Assembly (NCBI RefSeq): GCF_002954775.1
Contig: NZ_PJME01000035.1
Location: 37,886-101,885 of the forward strand
Length of the DNA stretch: 64,000 bases
DNA from: Streptomyces geranii
GTDB lineage: Bacteria; Actinomycetota; Actinomycetes; Streptomycetales; Streptomycetaceae
Direction of reading: 5' to 3'
The position numbers were made by a program, and so were the translations under genes. Of this stretch, positions 26,895 to 35,085 are shown one piece after another. Numbering within the stretch: the first letter of the stretch is position 1; each line of letters starts with the position of its first letter. The notes beneath the pieces were generated by a model. It worked only from the letters and a program-made list of their open reading frames with translations. It was not told where the DNA came from and did no database searches.

Positions 26895-27883
26895 GCCGCG
26901 ATTCCCTTCATGCCGCCGCGCACGCGCCGCAGCAGATGGACGCGTTGCTCGCCCATCCCGATGAGGGCGGCCTGCAGCTCGTCCTCGGACATCTTGTTCA
27001 GTGCGTCGGCGCTCATCTGCCGCAGCTTGGCGGCGGTGGGCCGGTCGAAGCGGCTGCGCTGGAGGAGCTGGTGCGCGATGACGACGCAGTAGTTGCGCAG
27101 CGCCTTCTTGCGCAGCAGCCCGACCTCGGGGTCGCTGGCGAGTTCGGCGAGTACGAGGTCGAAGGACCGGAAGAAGTCCAGCTGGCGGACGTCACCGATC
27201 TGGGTGAGCGAGGTGGTGACGCCACGGCGGTAGAAGACCCCGCGCAGGCTGGCGGTGACGTAGGACTCGGCCCTGCGGTGCAGGTCCCAGATCCAGGGGC
27301 GGTCCTCGGCGGTCTTGAGGCCGTCGTGGAAGCGCAGCATGCCCTTGTCGAGGAGGCGGCGGTGGTAGACGCCGGCCCAGGCGTAGGGGTAGTCGACCAT
27401 CGTGGTGTCGTCGACCGGGAGGATCGAGGTGCGCGGGTCCAGCGGGACGTTCCGACGGCCCTCGGGCGCCCGGTGGACGGCCCGCTCGATGCCGGTGACC
27501 TGTACGTGGTCGGTGCGCACGAAGTCGACGTCGTGGCGCCGGATGACGTCGACGAGGTCCTTCAGATAGCCCGGGGCCAGCCAGTCGTCGCCGTCGAGGA
27601 ACGTGATGTACGTGCCCTCGGAGGCGTCGATGCCGGTGTTGCGGGCGGTGGCCAGGCCGCCGTTCTGCTCGTGCCGGATCACCCTGCCGTTCTTCAGCCG
27701 CTTCGTCAGTTCCAGCAACGCCTCGTAGGTCTTGTCCTTCGTCGAGCGGTCCTCGACGAAGATGAACTCGAAGTCGTCCTGGTCGTTGTTGACGAGACTT
27801 GTCACGGTGTCCGAGACATAGGTCTCGATGTTGTAACAAGGTACGACAATGGACAGTATCGGGGGACGGTTGGTCACGCGCAC
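26891..27883 (-). CDS. Family 2 glycosyltransferase (copy 2)
   Basis: This 330-residue GT-A enzyme is closely related to the product of 21634-22620. It has SIVVPCYNIETYVSDT, NGGLATARNTGID, FLDGDDWLAPGYL, and the shared YRRGV..SLTQIGDVRQLDF block. Two start codons, GTG at 27883 and GTG at 27877, are both possible. The gene is translationally coupled to polysialyltransferase-like copy 2. The C-terminal region (about 250-325) is less conserved between the copies, as expected if acceptors differ. Confidence 0.88.
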   Translation of the reverse strand: MRVTNRPPILSIVVPCYNIETYVSDTVTSLVNNDQDDFEFIFVEDRSTKDKTYEALLELTKRLKNGRVIRHEQNGGLATARNTGIDASEGTYITFLDGDDWLAPGYLKDLVDVIRRHDVDFVRTDHVQVTGIERAVHRAPEGRRNVPLDPRTSILPVDDTTMVDYPYAWAGVYHRRLLDKGMLRFHDGLKTAEDRPWIWDLHRRAESYVTASLRGVFYRRGVTTSLTQIGDVRQLDFFRSFDLVLAELASDPEVGLLRKKALRNYCVVIAHQLLQRSRFDRPTAAKLRQMSADALNKMSEDELQAALIGMGEQRVHLLRRVRGGMKGIAA

Positions 27884-28001
27884 ACCTGGGCTCTCTCAGC
27901 TGCAGATTCCGCGACAGTAAGAGTTATTCGGCGCCGGAAGTCAACTCGGTCCCGCCCGGACATCACTCGAAAGATGAGGGCCGGGCCGCGCTCACACCGC
28001 A

Positions 28002-28685
28002 TCACGACGAATTCCCGTACGTCATTCCGTACGTCGCCCCGATTCCTGCGAGCACCAGCCGCAACCCTTCCTCGAACTGTCGGTCGTAGTCCTGGAAGAC
28101 CTCGGCGCCGGCCGCGGCCGACAGGGGAAAGTCTGCCATCCGCCGGGCCCGCTCCTCGACGTCGTACCCCTCACGGCGCTCACCGGGCAGTGGCTGCACG
28201 CCCTGCTCCTCCGTGACGAAGCCGATCGTGTAGACGTACGCCGTCATGCTCGCGCGGACGGCCTGGGCGGTGGTGAAGCCCGCGTCGACGAGGCAGCGGA
28301 GGTTCGCCTCCATCTGGACGGCGTGCTCGACGCCGGTGAAACGGGAGCCGCTGAACACCTTGGCGCCGTCGCGGTAGCCGAGCAGGGCGTCGCGCAGTCC
28401 GTGGTTGACGGCGAGGAGCCGCTCGTCCCAGGGGACCTCGGGGCCGGGGGCCGGACCGGCGACCATGCGCCGGTACATCTCGGTCGCCATCTCGTCGAGC
28501 AGGGCCTGCTTGTCCTTGAAGTGCCAGTACAGGGCGGGTGCCTTGACGTCCAGCTCCTTGGCGATGGCCCGCAGGGTGAGGCCGTCGAGACCGACCTCGT
28601 TGAGGAGCTTCAGGGCGGTGTCGGCGACGCGTTTGCGGTCGAGGGGGGCTCGGCGTTCGGGTCGCCCCGATGGATCCGTACTCAC
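28002..28685 (-). CDS. TetR family repressor (of the adjacent monooxygenase)
   Basis: This 227-residue repressor has an N-terminal helix-turn-helix (VADTALKLLNEVGLDGLTLR, KAPALYWHFKDKQAL) and a TetR_C-type ligand domain (ASMTAYVYTIGFVTEEQG). The GTG at 28685 is preferred over a start at 28733. The longer form would translate through both operator palindromes, whereas the GTG has TAAGTT ending seven bases upstream, a leaderless arrangement with the -10 inside operator 1. It is divergent from the FAD monooxygenase, the standard layout for ligand-induced control of a modifying enzyme. Confidence 0.88.
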   Translation of the reverse strand: MSTDPSGRPERRAPLDRKRVADTALKLLNEVGLDGLTLRAIAKELDVKAPALYWHFKDKQALLDEMATEMYRRMVAGPAPGPEVPWDERLLAVNHGLRDALLGYRDGAKVFSGSRFTGVEHAVQMEANLRCLVDAGFTTAQAVRASMTAYVYTIGFVTEEQGVQPLPGERREGYDVEERARRMADFPLSAAAGAEVFQDYDRQFEEGLRLVLAGIGATYGMTYGNSS

Positions 28686-28693
28686 GCTTGACA

Positions 28694-28710
28694 ACTTAAC
28701 ACCGTTAAGT
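28694..28710. promoter_or_regulatory. TetR operator 1
   Basis: ACTTAAC-ACC-GTTAAGT is a perfect 17-bp palindrome with a 3-base centre. It overlaps the presumed -10 of the leaderless tetR gene. A second copy of the motif lies 38 bp away, centre to centre. Confidence 0.8.
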
Positions 28711-28732
28711 CCACCCTCGGAGGGCAGGGTCA

Positions 28733-28747
28733 CTTAACAACATTAAG
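28733..28747. promoter_or_regulatory. TetR operator 2
   Basis: CTTAAC-AAC-ATTAAG repeats operator 1 with one arm mismatch and abuts the ribosome site (AAGGAG, 28745-28750) of the monooxygenase gene. Binding here would block that gene's transcript just before its start. Confidence 0.75.
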
Positions 28748-28759
28748 GAGATAGTCGTG

Positions 28760-30169
28760 ATGACTGACGTACTGATCGTGGGCGCGGGGCCCACCGGACT
28801 GGCACTCGCCGTGGACCTCGCGCGGCGCGGGGTGGACGCGGTGGTCGTGGAGCGGGCCGAGGGGCTGTTCCCCGGGTCGCGGGGCAAGGGGCTCCAGCCG
28901 CGCACGATGGAGGTCTTCGAGGACCTCGGGGTGCTGGACGCGATCCGGGCGGCCGGGGGTCCGTACCCGGTCGGGATGATCTGGCAGGACGGGAAGCGGG
29001 CGGGTGAGCACCGGATGTTCGACCCGGCGGAGGCCGGCGAGGACTCTCCCTTCGGCGCCGAGCCGTGGATGGTGCCGCAGTGGCGGACGCAGGAGATCCT
29101 GTTCGAGCGGCTGACGGAACTGGGCGGCGGCGGGCGGGTGTTGTTCGGCCGGGAGGTCGTGGGGCTCGACCAGGACGCGGAGGGCGTGACGGTCGCCTTC
29201 GCGGCGGGTGCGCCGGTGCGGGCGCGGTACGTGGTCGCGGCCGACGGTGGCCGCTCGACGGTCCGCCGGGCGCTCGGGATCGGGATGACGGGCGAGACGG
29301 TCGACCCGAACCCGATCCTGGTGGCGGACGTCCGGATCAGGGGCCTGGACCGCGACAACTGGCACGTGTTCCCACCACAGGGTGAGGGCTCGGGCTTCAT
29401 GGCGATCTGTCCGCTGGCGGGGACGGAGGACTTCCAGCTGGTGGCGCAGTTCCCGGAGGGGGAGCACCTGGACGTGTCCCTGGAGGGCATCCGCAAGGTG
29501 GCCGCCGCGCGCTCGCACCTCGCCCCCGAGGACGTGACGGAGGTCCGCTGGGCCTCCGACTTCCGGCCGAGGGCGGCCCTCGCGGACAGCTTCCGCGCCG
29601 GCCGGGTGTTCCTCGCCGGGGACGCGGCGCACGTCCACTCCCCCGCCGGGGGCCAGGGCCTGAACACCAGTGTCCAGGACTCGTACAACCTGGGGTGGAA
29701 GCTGGGCGTAGTACTCAGGGGTGATGCGCCGGAGTCACTGCTGGCGACGTACGAGGAGGAGCGCCGGGTGATCGCCGCGCGGATGCTCGGCATCTCGACG
29801 GGCGTGCACCGGGGCGAGATCAGGCGCGGCGAGGCGACCCGCCAGCTCGGCCTCGGCTACCGCGACTCGTCCCTGACGACGGAGACCCGCCCGTCCCCCG
29901 GCCCGGTACGGGCGGGCGACCGAGCCCCGGACGGCACGGTGGACGGCGTACGCCTCTTCGACGCGTTCCGGGGCCCGCACTGGACCCTGCTGACGGTGGG
30001 CACGGCGACACCCGTGCCCCTGCTGCCGGTCCCGACGGTCCGCCTGGCCTCGTACGAGGTGTACGGCACCGGGGTGTTCCTGGTCCGCCCGGACGGTTAC
30101 GTCGGCTGGGCGGGGGCGACGGCGGAGGGGCTGCGGGAGTACGCGGAGGGTGTGGGCGCCCTGGGTTAG
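28760..30169 (+). CDS. FAD-dependent aromatic monooxygenase (class A)
   Basis: This 469-residue flavoprotein hydroxylase is of the PHBH/RdmE/Rox type. It has the dinucleotide motif VLIVGAGPTGLALAVDLARRG at the N-terminus, VVAADGGRSTVRRALGI (the DG motif) near 160, and GRVFLAGDAAHVHSPAGGQGLNT near 282. A C-terminal thioredoxin-like tail (about 380-469) is typical of antibiotic or polyketide hydroxylases. The ATG at 28760 has AAGGAG nine bases upstream. Divergence from a TetR gene suggests induction by a xenobiotic, for example drug inactivation like rifampicin monooxygenase, but the substrate is not visible. Confidence 0.9.
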   Translation: MTDVLIVGAGPTGLALAVDLARRGVDAVVVERAEGLFPGSRGKGLQPRTMEVFEDLGVLDAIRAAGGPYPVGMIWQDGKRAGEHRMFDPAEAGEDSPFGAEPWMVPQWRTQEILFERLTELGGGGRVLFGREVVGLDQDAEGVTVAFAAGAPVRARYVVAADGGRSTVRRALGIGMTGETVDPNPILVADVRIRGLDRDNWHVFPPQGEGSGFMAICPLAGTEDFQLVAQFPEGEHLDVSLEGIRKVAAARSHLAPEDVTEVRWASDFRPRAALADSFRAGRVFLAGDAAHVHSPAGGQGLNTSVQDSYNLGWKLGVVLRGDAPESLLATYEEERRVIAARMLGISTGVHRGEIRRGEATRQLGLGYRDSSLTTETRPSPGPVRAGDRAPDGTVDGVRLFDAFRGPHWTLLTVGTATPVPLLPVPTVRLASYEVYGTGVFLVRPDGYVGWAGATAEGLREYAEGVGALG

Positions 30170-30173
30170 GGAC

Positions 30174-30824
30174 TCAGACGCTGCTGGCCAGCGACAGCTT
30201 CACGGCGAAGCCGATGAAGAGCGCGCCCGCCGCCGAGGTCGCCCCTGCCGACAGGCGCCTCCGGCGCCGGAAGGCGGCGGCCAGCCTGGTCCCGCCGAAT
30301 ATGAGCGCGGTGAGATAGAGGAAGCTCGCGAGCTGGGCGAAGGCGCCGAGGACGACGAAGGAGACGGCCGGGTAGGCGTAGCCGGGGTCGACGAACTGCA
30401 CGAAGAAGGCGACGAAGAACAGGATCGCCTTGGGGTTGAAGAGGCTGATGACGAGGGCCCGGCGATAGGGCCGCTCGTCGGCGCCGACGGGCACGTCCTG
30501 GGCCTCGGCCTCGTCCCGCCGCGTGCGCCACATCGCCCAGGCCGCGCGCAGCATGCCTATCGCGAGCCAGGTCAGATAGCCGGCTCCGGCGTATTTCACG
30601 ATCCCGAACAGCAGGGCGTTCGCCTGGAGCAGCGAGGCGACCCCGGCCGCGGAGAGGGTCATCAACACGGCGTCCCCGCACCAGACGCCCGCGGCGGCCC
30701 GGTATCCGACGCGCACGCCTCGGCGGGCGGCGACGGAGAGGACGTAGAGGGAGTTGGGGCCGGGGAGCAGGACGATCAGGATCAGGCCGGTGAGATACGT
30801 GGGGAGGTCAGTTACGCCGAACAT
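30174..30824 (-). CDS. LysE/RhtB family amino-acid exporter
   Basis: This 216-residue exporter has about six membrane segments. The family N-terminus TGLILIVLLPGPNSLYVLS carries the conserved PGP(N) motif, and the middle block RRALVISLFNPKAILFFVAFF has the conserved N-P-K-A. It resembles LeuE-type leucine exporters. The ATG at 30824 gives the usual family length; a far longer in-frame upstream extension has no membrane or family features. It converges on the monooxygenase gene with only 4 bp between the stops. Confidence 0.88.
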   Translation of the reverse strand: MFGVTDLPTYLTGLILIVLLPGPNSLYVLSVAARRGVRVGYRAAAGVWCGDAVLMTLSAAGVASLLQANALLFGIVKYAGAGYLTWLAIGMLRAAWAMWRTRRDEAEAQDVPVGADERPYRRALVISLFNPKAILFFVAFFVQFVDPGYAYPAVSFVVLGAFAQLASFLYLTALIFGGTRLAAAFRRRRRLSAGATSAAGALFIGFAVKLSLASSV

Positions 30825-30901
30825 GGGGCGAGTGTCGCACGGGGGTACGACACTCCGGGTTGGGAATTCGCCGGGTGGGCGACGGCAGGGGATCCGCTGT
30901 C

Positions 30902-31153
30902 TCAGGCGACCCGGCCCACCTTGACGACATGGACGGTAACGGTGACGTCGTCCGGTCGGTACAGCACGCGCCAGGCTCCGACAGACATCCGGTAGTAGCC
31001 GGATCCGCCCAAGGCGCGCGCTCCCTCCGGCCTGGGCGAGTCGCCCAGCTCCCGGACCGCTGCCATGCATGCCTTCGCCCCGATGGGGTCGAACTGGCGG
31101 AGGCGGCGTAACTCGCCCATCGCGCCGTCCTCCCACACCACCGTATGGCTCAC
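30902..31153 (-). CDS. RelE/ParE-type toxin
   Basis: This 83-residue protein has the compact RelE fold pattern. HTVVWEDGAMGELRRLRQFD opens the chain, and GGSGYYRMSVGAWRVLYRPD followed by VTVHVVKVGRV forms the C-terminal sheet with the R-Y/R-V-L-Y pattern of RelE toxins. Such toxins cleave ribosome-bound mRNA or inhibit gyrase. The start overlaps the antitoxin stop (ATGA), so synthesis follows the antitoxin. Confidence 0.85.
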   Translation of the reverse strand: MSHTVVWEDGAMGELRRLRQFDPIGAKACMAAVRELGDSPRPEGARALGGSGYYRMSVGAWRVLYRPDDVTVTVHVVKVGRVA

Positions 31154-31422
31154 TGTTCGGCCTGCCGGTCCTCGTGCTCCAACTGGGCCGCGAACTCTTC
31201 GTGCGTCATGGACGGCCCCGTTGGAGCCGCTTCACGGGCACGCGCCAGCGCGATGTCGGCCTCGTCCCGGAGACGCTCGAGTTCCTCCAGTTCCCCTATC
31301 GGGACGAGCGCCGCCGCAGGCTTGCCGTACTCGCTGATCAAGATGTGTTCGCCGCCGTGCCGCACTCGGCCGACAAGCTGTCCGAGCTGGTTGCGGGCTT
31401 CCACGAGTGGATACGTGTCCAT
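31150..31422 (-). CDS. Phd/YefM-type antitoxin
   Basis: This 90-residue antitoxin has an N-terminal Phd/YefM DNA-binding domain: YPLVEARNQLGQLVGRV, then HILISEYGKPAAALVPIGELEELE. An acidic C-terminal tail (THEEFAAQLEHEDRQAEQ) would wrap the toxin. Upstream lies a perfect 12-bp palindrome CACCGTACGGTG, a likely site of autorepression by the antitoxin-toxin complex. Confidence 0.88.
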   Translation of the reverse strand: MDTYPLVEARNQLGQLVGRVRHGGEHILISEYGKPAAALVPIGELEELERLRDEADIALARAREAAPTGPSMTHEEFAAQLEHEDRQAEQ

Positions 31423-31445
31423 GCAAGAACTGTACACACCCGCCG

Positions 31446-31457
31446 CACCGTACGGTG
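31446..31457. promoter_or_regulatory. Palindrome upstream of the toxin-antitoxin operon
   Basis: CACCGTACGGTG is a perfect palindrome 23 bp upstream of the antitoxin start, close to a second small palindrome, TGTACA (31431-31436). Two sites in the promoter would suit cooperative binding by a Phd-type complex. Confidence 0.6.
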
Positions 31458-31582
31458 TGCCAAATGTCAGGCTGCCGCCGTACGCCGGTTCGACGGGTAG
31501 TTCCGACTCCGACTCCCGGGTCGTCGTGGCCGCCTCCGCGTAACTTGGACGGGGTACAGGGGATGAGTCTGGGGGGTCCGGT

Positions 31583-32419
31583 TTGCGTATCACGGGCATG
31601 CGAAAGGTGATTTCCGCTGCTCTCGTCACTCTCATGGCTATTGCCGTGGGCGGCTGCACCGTGCAGACCACCGACCCGGACGGGAAGCCCCGGGCGCCCG
31701 TGCACATCGAGGTGTCGCGTCCGCCCGCCACCGCTCCCGCCACGCCCACGCCCACGCCGACAGCGGCGCCCAGGAAGGCCGCCGCCGCCGTCGTGCTCTG
31801 GTCGCGCGGTGACAGCGGGCGGGATGTGCGGGAGCTGCAGGCCCGGCTGCGGCAGGTCGCCTGGTTGTACGACGGGCCGACCGGGTCGTACGACGATCTG
31901 ACCGAGACCGCCGTCAAGGGGTTCCAGGGCAAGCGCGGGCTGCCACGCACCGGGAAGACCGACACCGTCACCTGGCAGCGGCTGCTGCGGATGACACGCG
32001 AGCCGGGGCAGTGGGAGCTGTTCCTGATGGGCGGGCAGCCCGCCGCCTATCCCGACCCGCGCTGTCTCCAGGGGCGGGTGCTCTGCATCAGCAAGACGAG
32101 CCGCACACTGCGCTGGATGGTCGACGGGCGGACCGTGTCGACGGTGGCCGTGCGGTTCGGCAGCCAGTACACGCCGACCCGGGAAGGCGTCTTCAGCGTC
32201 TACTGGAAGTCACGCCACCACGTCTCGACGCTCTACGACTCCCCCATGCCCTACGCGATGTTCTTCAGCGGCGGCCAGGCGGTCCACTTCTCCGCCGACT
32301 TCGCGGCCCGTGGCTACGGCGGCGCCTCGCACGGCTGTGTGAACATCCGGGACGAGCTGGCGATCGCCTCGATCTTCGCCCAGGTGAGCACCGGCGACAA
32401 GGTCGTCATCTACTGGTGA
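31583..32419 (+). CDS. L,D-transpeptidase lipoprotein with peptidoglycan-binding domain
   Basis: This 278-residue exported wall enzyme has an N-terminal signal ending in a lipobox (AVGGC, Cys25), then a Pro/Thr-rich linker with PTPTPT repeats. A peptidoglycan-binding 1 domain follows at about 72-135 (SRGDSGRDVRELQARLRQV), then a YkuD catalytic domain at about 155-278. The active-site motif HFSADFAARGYGGASHGCVN gives the nucleophilic cysteine. It makes or modifies 3-3 cross-links. The TTG at 31583 has a G-run six bases upstream; an ATG at 31598 is the alternative. Confidence 0.9.
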   Translation: MRITGMRKVISAALVTLMAIAVGGCTVQTTDPDGKPRAPVHIEVSRPPATAPATPTPTPTAAPRKAAAAVVLWSRGDSGRDVRELQARLRQVAWLYDGPTGSYDDLTETAVKGFQGKRGLPRTGKTDTVTWQRLLRMTREPGQWELFLMGGQPAAYPDPRCLQGRVLCISKTSRTLRWMVDGRTVSTVAVRFGSQYTPTREGVFSVYWKSRHHVSTLYDSPMPYAMFFSGGQAVHFSADFAARGYGGASHGCVNIRDELAIASIFAQVSTGDKVVIYW

Positions 32420-32747
32420 GGCGGGGGTCGTCGCCGGAGTCGTCACGGCGGTCGTCGCGAGAGATGGGGCGCGGACGGGACCGGGGGAACGTGTCCCGCC
32501 CGCGCCAGGTGCACGAGCCGTAGGTACGGGGGGAACCCCGGCTCTGTGCGAGGAACCGATGACCAGTCGGCTCACTGTCTACTGCGTCGGCGCCGCCGAA
32601 AATGTCACACCCGGCACGCGGGAAGTTTGAGCGGGCGCGTTTTCGCAGGTCGGCGTGGTGCGGTGCGGTCAATCGCGGCGCACACCAAGGAAGGGTTCCG
32701 CCGAGATGTGGCGGAGTGCGGGCGGGGTGCGGCGGGTGTACTGACGC
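32420..32747. other. Convergent intergenic region, nothing definite
   Basis: This 328-bp gap lies between the L,D-transpeptidase stop and the stop of the sigma-partner gene. I see GTCGTC-rich simple sequence (32429-32460) but no convincing gene, long hairpin or repeat. Confidence 0.5.
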
Positions 32748-33947
32748 TCAGGTCGCCGTCGGCAGCGGGAGGATGCCGTACGACGGGTCCTCGGGGGCCG
32801 GTGCCGGGGCGTCGTCCGCCGGTGCCGCCGCCTTGAGGGCGACGAAGGCCGTCGGTGCGGGCGTCGGCTGCGCGGCGGCCCGGCCTCCGTGGCCCTGGCC
32901 GTTGCCGATGCCGTTGCCGCCTCCGGCACCCGCGCCCGTACCCGCACCTGCACCCGCCCCGGTGCCCGTGCCGGTTCCGCCGCCCTGGCCGTCGCCCTTG
33001 CCGTCGTCGCCGCCCGTACCGCCGGGGCCGCCGCTCTGGTCGCCGCCGGCCCCCGCGCCCGCACCGGCACCCGTGTCCGCGTTCGAGCGGGCGGTCGGTT
33101 CGGCCTTCAGGGTGTCCTCGCAGTACTGCGACACCTTCTGGGAGCCCTTGGCCGCCTCCTCCAGGGCCCGTCTGCGCTCCGCCTCCAGCTTCTTGCCGCT
33201 GCGCATGTCACGGCAGGACGAGGCGAGTCCGCTGCGCCAGCCTTCGGGCAGGCCCAGGTCGGAACGGTCCGTCCCCTGGTCGCCGTCGGCCGAGCCGTCC
33301 GGCGCCACCCCGGCCCCGCCGGTGCCCCTGTCGACGGAACCTCCGGTCGTGCTGTCGGGCCTGAGGGACGGGACGCCCTTGCCCCGGGAGCCGTCCGGCG
33401 AGGGCGAGGCCTGCATGGGGTCGCGCGACTCGGCGGCCGAGACGGTGGCGGCGGGGCGGCCGGGCGCGTCCCCGCGGAAGGGGTTCGGCAGGACCCCGGC
33501 GCCCGCGGCGACCGCGACCGAGCCGACCATCCCGGCTGCGAACGCGGCACTGAGCCCGAGGCGCAGCGGACGGCCCCAGCGGGCGGGGCGGGAACCGCTC
33601 TTCCGGGAGGCCGCGCCAGGACGCCCGAAGCCGCCCACCCGTACCAGGCCCATGTCCCGGTCCAGCTCTCGGTCCCGGCCGGGCTCCGTGGCCAGGCCGG
33701 TCGCGCCGACCGGGTCCGCCGTCGGGCGGGACTTGCGGAAGGCGGCCAACGCGGCGGCCTCGCCCGGGAGTTCGCTGTCGTGCGGCGGGGTGTCAAGGGA
33801 GAGGGCGCCGAGGGTCTTGGCGAGTCGCTCGGCCTGGTCGCGGACCTCGGGTTCCGCGGACGCGAGTGAAGCCTCCAGCGGCTCGCCGCTCAGCAAACGC
33901 TCCGCCGTAGCGCGGTCCAGCCACCCGTACCGGTCGTCGTCGGCCAT
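32748..33947 (-). CDS. Probable membrane anti-sigma factor with long glycine-rich extracellular tail
   Basis: This 399-residue protein is encoded directly behind an ECF sigma factor, with TGATG overlap. The N-terminal 75 residues (DRATAERLLSGEPLEA, ELPGEAAALAAFRKSR) look like the sigma-binding cytoplasmic part of actinobacterial partners. One membrane segment (LGLSAAFAAGMVGSVAVAAGAGVL) lies near 132-155. A long outside part follows, ending in low-complexity Gly/Ala/Thr repeats (about 300-360) that could span the wall. No zinc-binding HxxxCxxC motif is present, so it is not a classic ZAS anti-sigma factor. Function is inferred from position. Confidence 0.65.
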   Translation of the reverse strand: MADDDRYGWLDRATAERLLSGEPLEASLASAEPEVRDQAERLAKTLGALSLDTPPHDSELPGEAAALAAFRKSRPTADPVGATGLATEPGRDRELDRDMGLVRVGGFGRPGAASRKSGSRPARWGRPLRLGLSAAFAAGMVGSVAVAAGAGVLPNPFRGDAPGRPAATVSAAESRDPMQASPSPDGSRGKGVPSLRPDSTTGGSVDRGTGGAGVAPDGSADGDQGTDRSDLGLPEGWRSGLASSCRDMRSGKKLEAERRRALEEAAKGSQKVSQYCEDTLKAEPTARSNADTGAGAGAGAGGDQSGGPGGTGGDDGKGDGQGGGTGTGTGAGAGAGTGAGAGGGNGIGNGQGHGGRAAAQPTPAPTAFVALKAAAPADDAPAPAPEDPSYGILPLPTAT

Positions 33948-34618
33948 CACATGTCCTTCTGCGTCCGCGAACGCGAATGCGTCACACCGGCCGACGTCAC
34001 CGCACGTCCGTGCGGTTCCCGTGGCAGTGGCAGCGCGTCGAGCGCGACGGTCGCCTCGGGGTCCGCCCCGAGCAACTCCGCGAGCCGTTTCAGTCCGCGG
34101 TGCGCCGCCGTGCGTACCGCGCCGGGGCGCTTGCCGAGGGTCTCGGCGGCGGTCTTCGCGTCGAGACCGACGACCACGCGCAGCACGACGGCCTCGGCCT
34201 GGTCCTGCGGCAGCTGGGCGATGAGGGAGAGGGTGCTGTCGGTGGCCAGGGACTCCATGGCCTCGACCGCCGTGTCGGAGTCGGCGGCCCGCCCGGACAG
34301 TTCGGTCTCGTCGCCGACTGTCACCGGGCGGCGCCCGCGCATCCGTATGTGGTCCAGTGCGCGGTTGCGGGCTATTCGCGCGGCCCAGCCACGGAAGCGG
34401 TCGGCGTCGCCGCTGAACCGGTCCAGGTCACGGGCGATCTGCAGCCAGGCCTCGGACGTCACGTCCTCGGCGTCCGGGTCGCCGACCAGCGTCCGTACGT
34501 ACCCCAGCAACCGTGGGTGCACCGCGCGGTACACAGTCCGGAACGCGGTCTCGTCCCCGGTCTGTGCCGCAAGCACCGCGGTGGTCAGCTCCGCGTCGTC
34601 CCCCTGCACCGAGCGCAC
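33947..34618 (-). CDS. ECF sigma factor
   Basis: This 223-residue sigma factor has region 2 at about 22-95 (LLGYVRTLVGDPDAEDVTSEAW, FRGWAARIARNRALDHIR) and region 4 at about 130-190 (LPQDQAEAVVLRVVVGLDAKTAAETLG, GAVRTAAHRGLKRLAELLG). Its stop overlaps the start of the membrane partner gene. It shares wording such as QDQAEAVVLRVVVGLD and KRPGAVRTAAHRGLKRLA with the sigma factor at 35082-35705, so the two probably arose by duplication. Confidence 0.92.
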   Translation of the reverse strand: MRSVQGDDAELTTAVLAAQTGDETAFRTVYRAVHPRLLGYVRTLVGDPDAEDVTSEAWLQIARDLDRFSGDADRFRGWAARIARNRALDHIRMRGRRPVTVGDETELSGRAADSDTAVEAMESLATDSTLSLIAQLPQDQAEAVVLRVVVGLDAKTAAETLGKRPGAVRTAAHRGLKRLAELLGADPEATVALDALPLPREPHGRAVTSAGVTHSRSRTQKDM

Positions 34619-34899
34619 CTCAAGATCTCAGTGGATGCAGTTGCCTGTCGTCCGCAGCCTTCAGCGAAAGGCACGTTACGGCGTGAAACCGCTGCTCGTC
34701 CATGTCCGTACAACGTGCAACCAACCCGTGATGCGCGGAGGCCGCAGCTGAGGGTGTGACAGAAAACGCACGCGCGGCGCTGTAGGAGATACGGGCCGCC
34801 GCGCGGCCCGTGCCGCGCGACGGCCGGGGCCTCTCCTGTGGGGGGTGGCGGCTCCGGCCGTTGCCATCGGCGGTACGGAATCTGCCGTCGGCCGCCCGT

Positions 34900-35085
34900 T
34901 CACCGCCAGTCGTCCTGTCGCCGGGTGCGTGCCGTCTTGTGCGCTCCCGCGTCCCTGGCCAGCAGAAACGCGGCGATCGCCGCCCGCTCCCCGGCCCCGG
35001 CGCCCTCGCGCAGAGCGGCTGCGAGCAGCCCGGCCAGTTCACGTTCCCGGGCCGGTCGGCCGCCTGTCCTGTCGTCGGCGTTCAT
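34900..35085 (-). CDS. Small protein coupled to ECF sigma factor (truncated partner)
   Basis: This 61-residue protein has a start that overlaps the stop of the sigma gene at 35082-35705 (ATGA). Its middle, LAGLLAAALREGAGAGERAAIAAFLLARD, resembles the ELPGEAAALAAFRKSR stretch in the cytoplasmic part of the large partner at 32748-33947. It has no membrane segment. It may be a soluble minimal sigma-binding protein or the remains of a former anti-sigma gene. Confidence 0.6.
   Translation of the reverse strand: MNADDRTGGRPARERELAGLLAAALREGAGAGERAAIAAFLLARDAGAHKTARTRRQDDWR

Noticed and set aside
34620..35042. 140-codon minus-strand frame upstream of the sigma gene
   Set aside because: It overlaps the better supported 61-residue coupled gene and has shadow-like composition.
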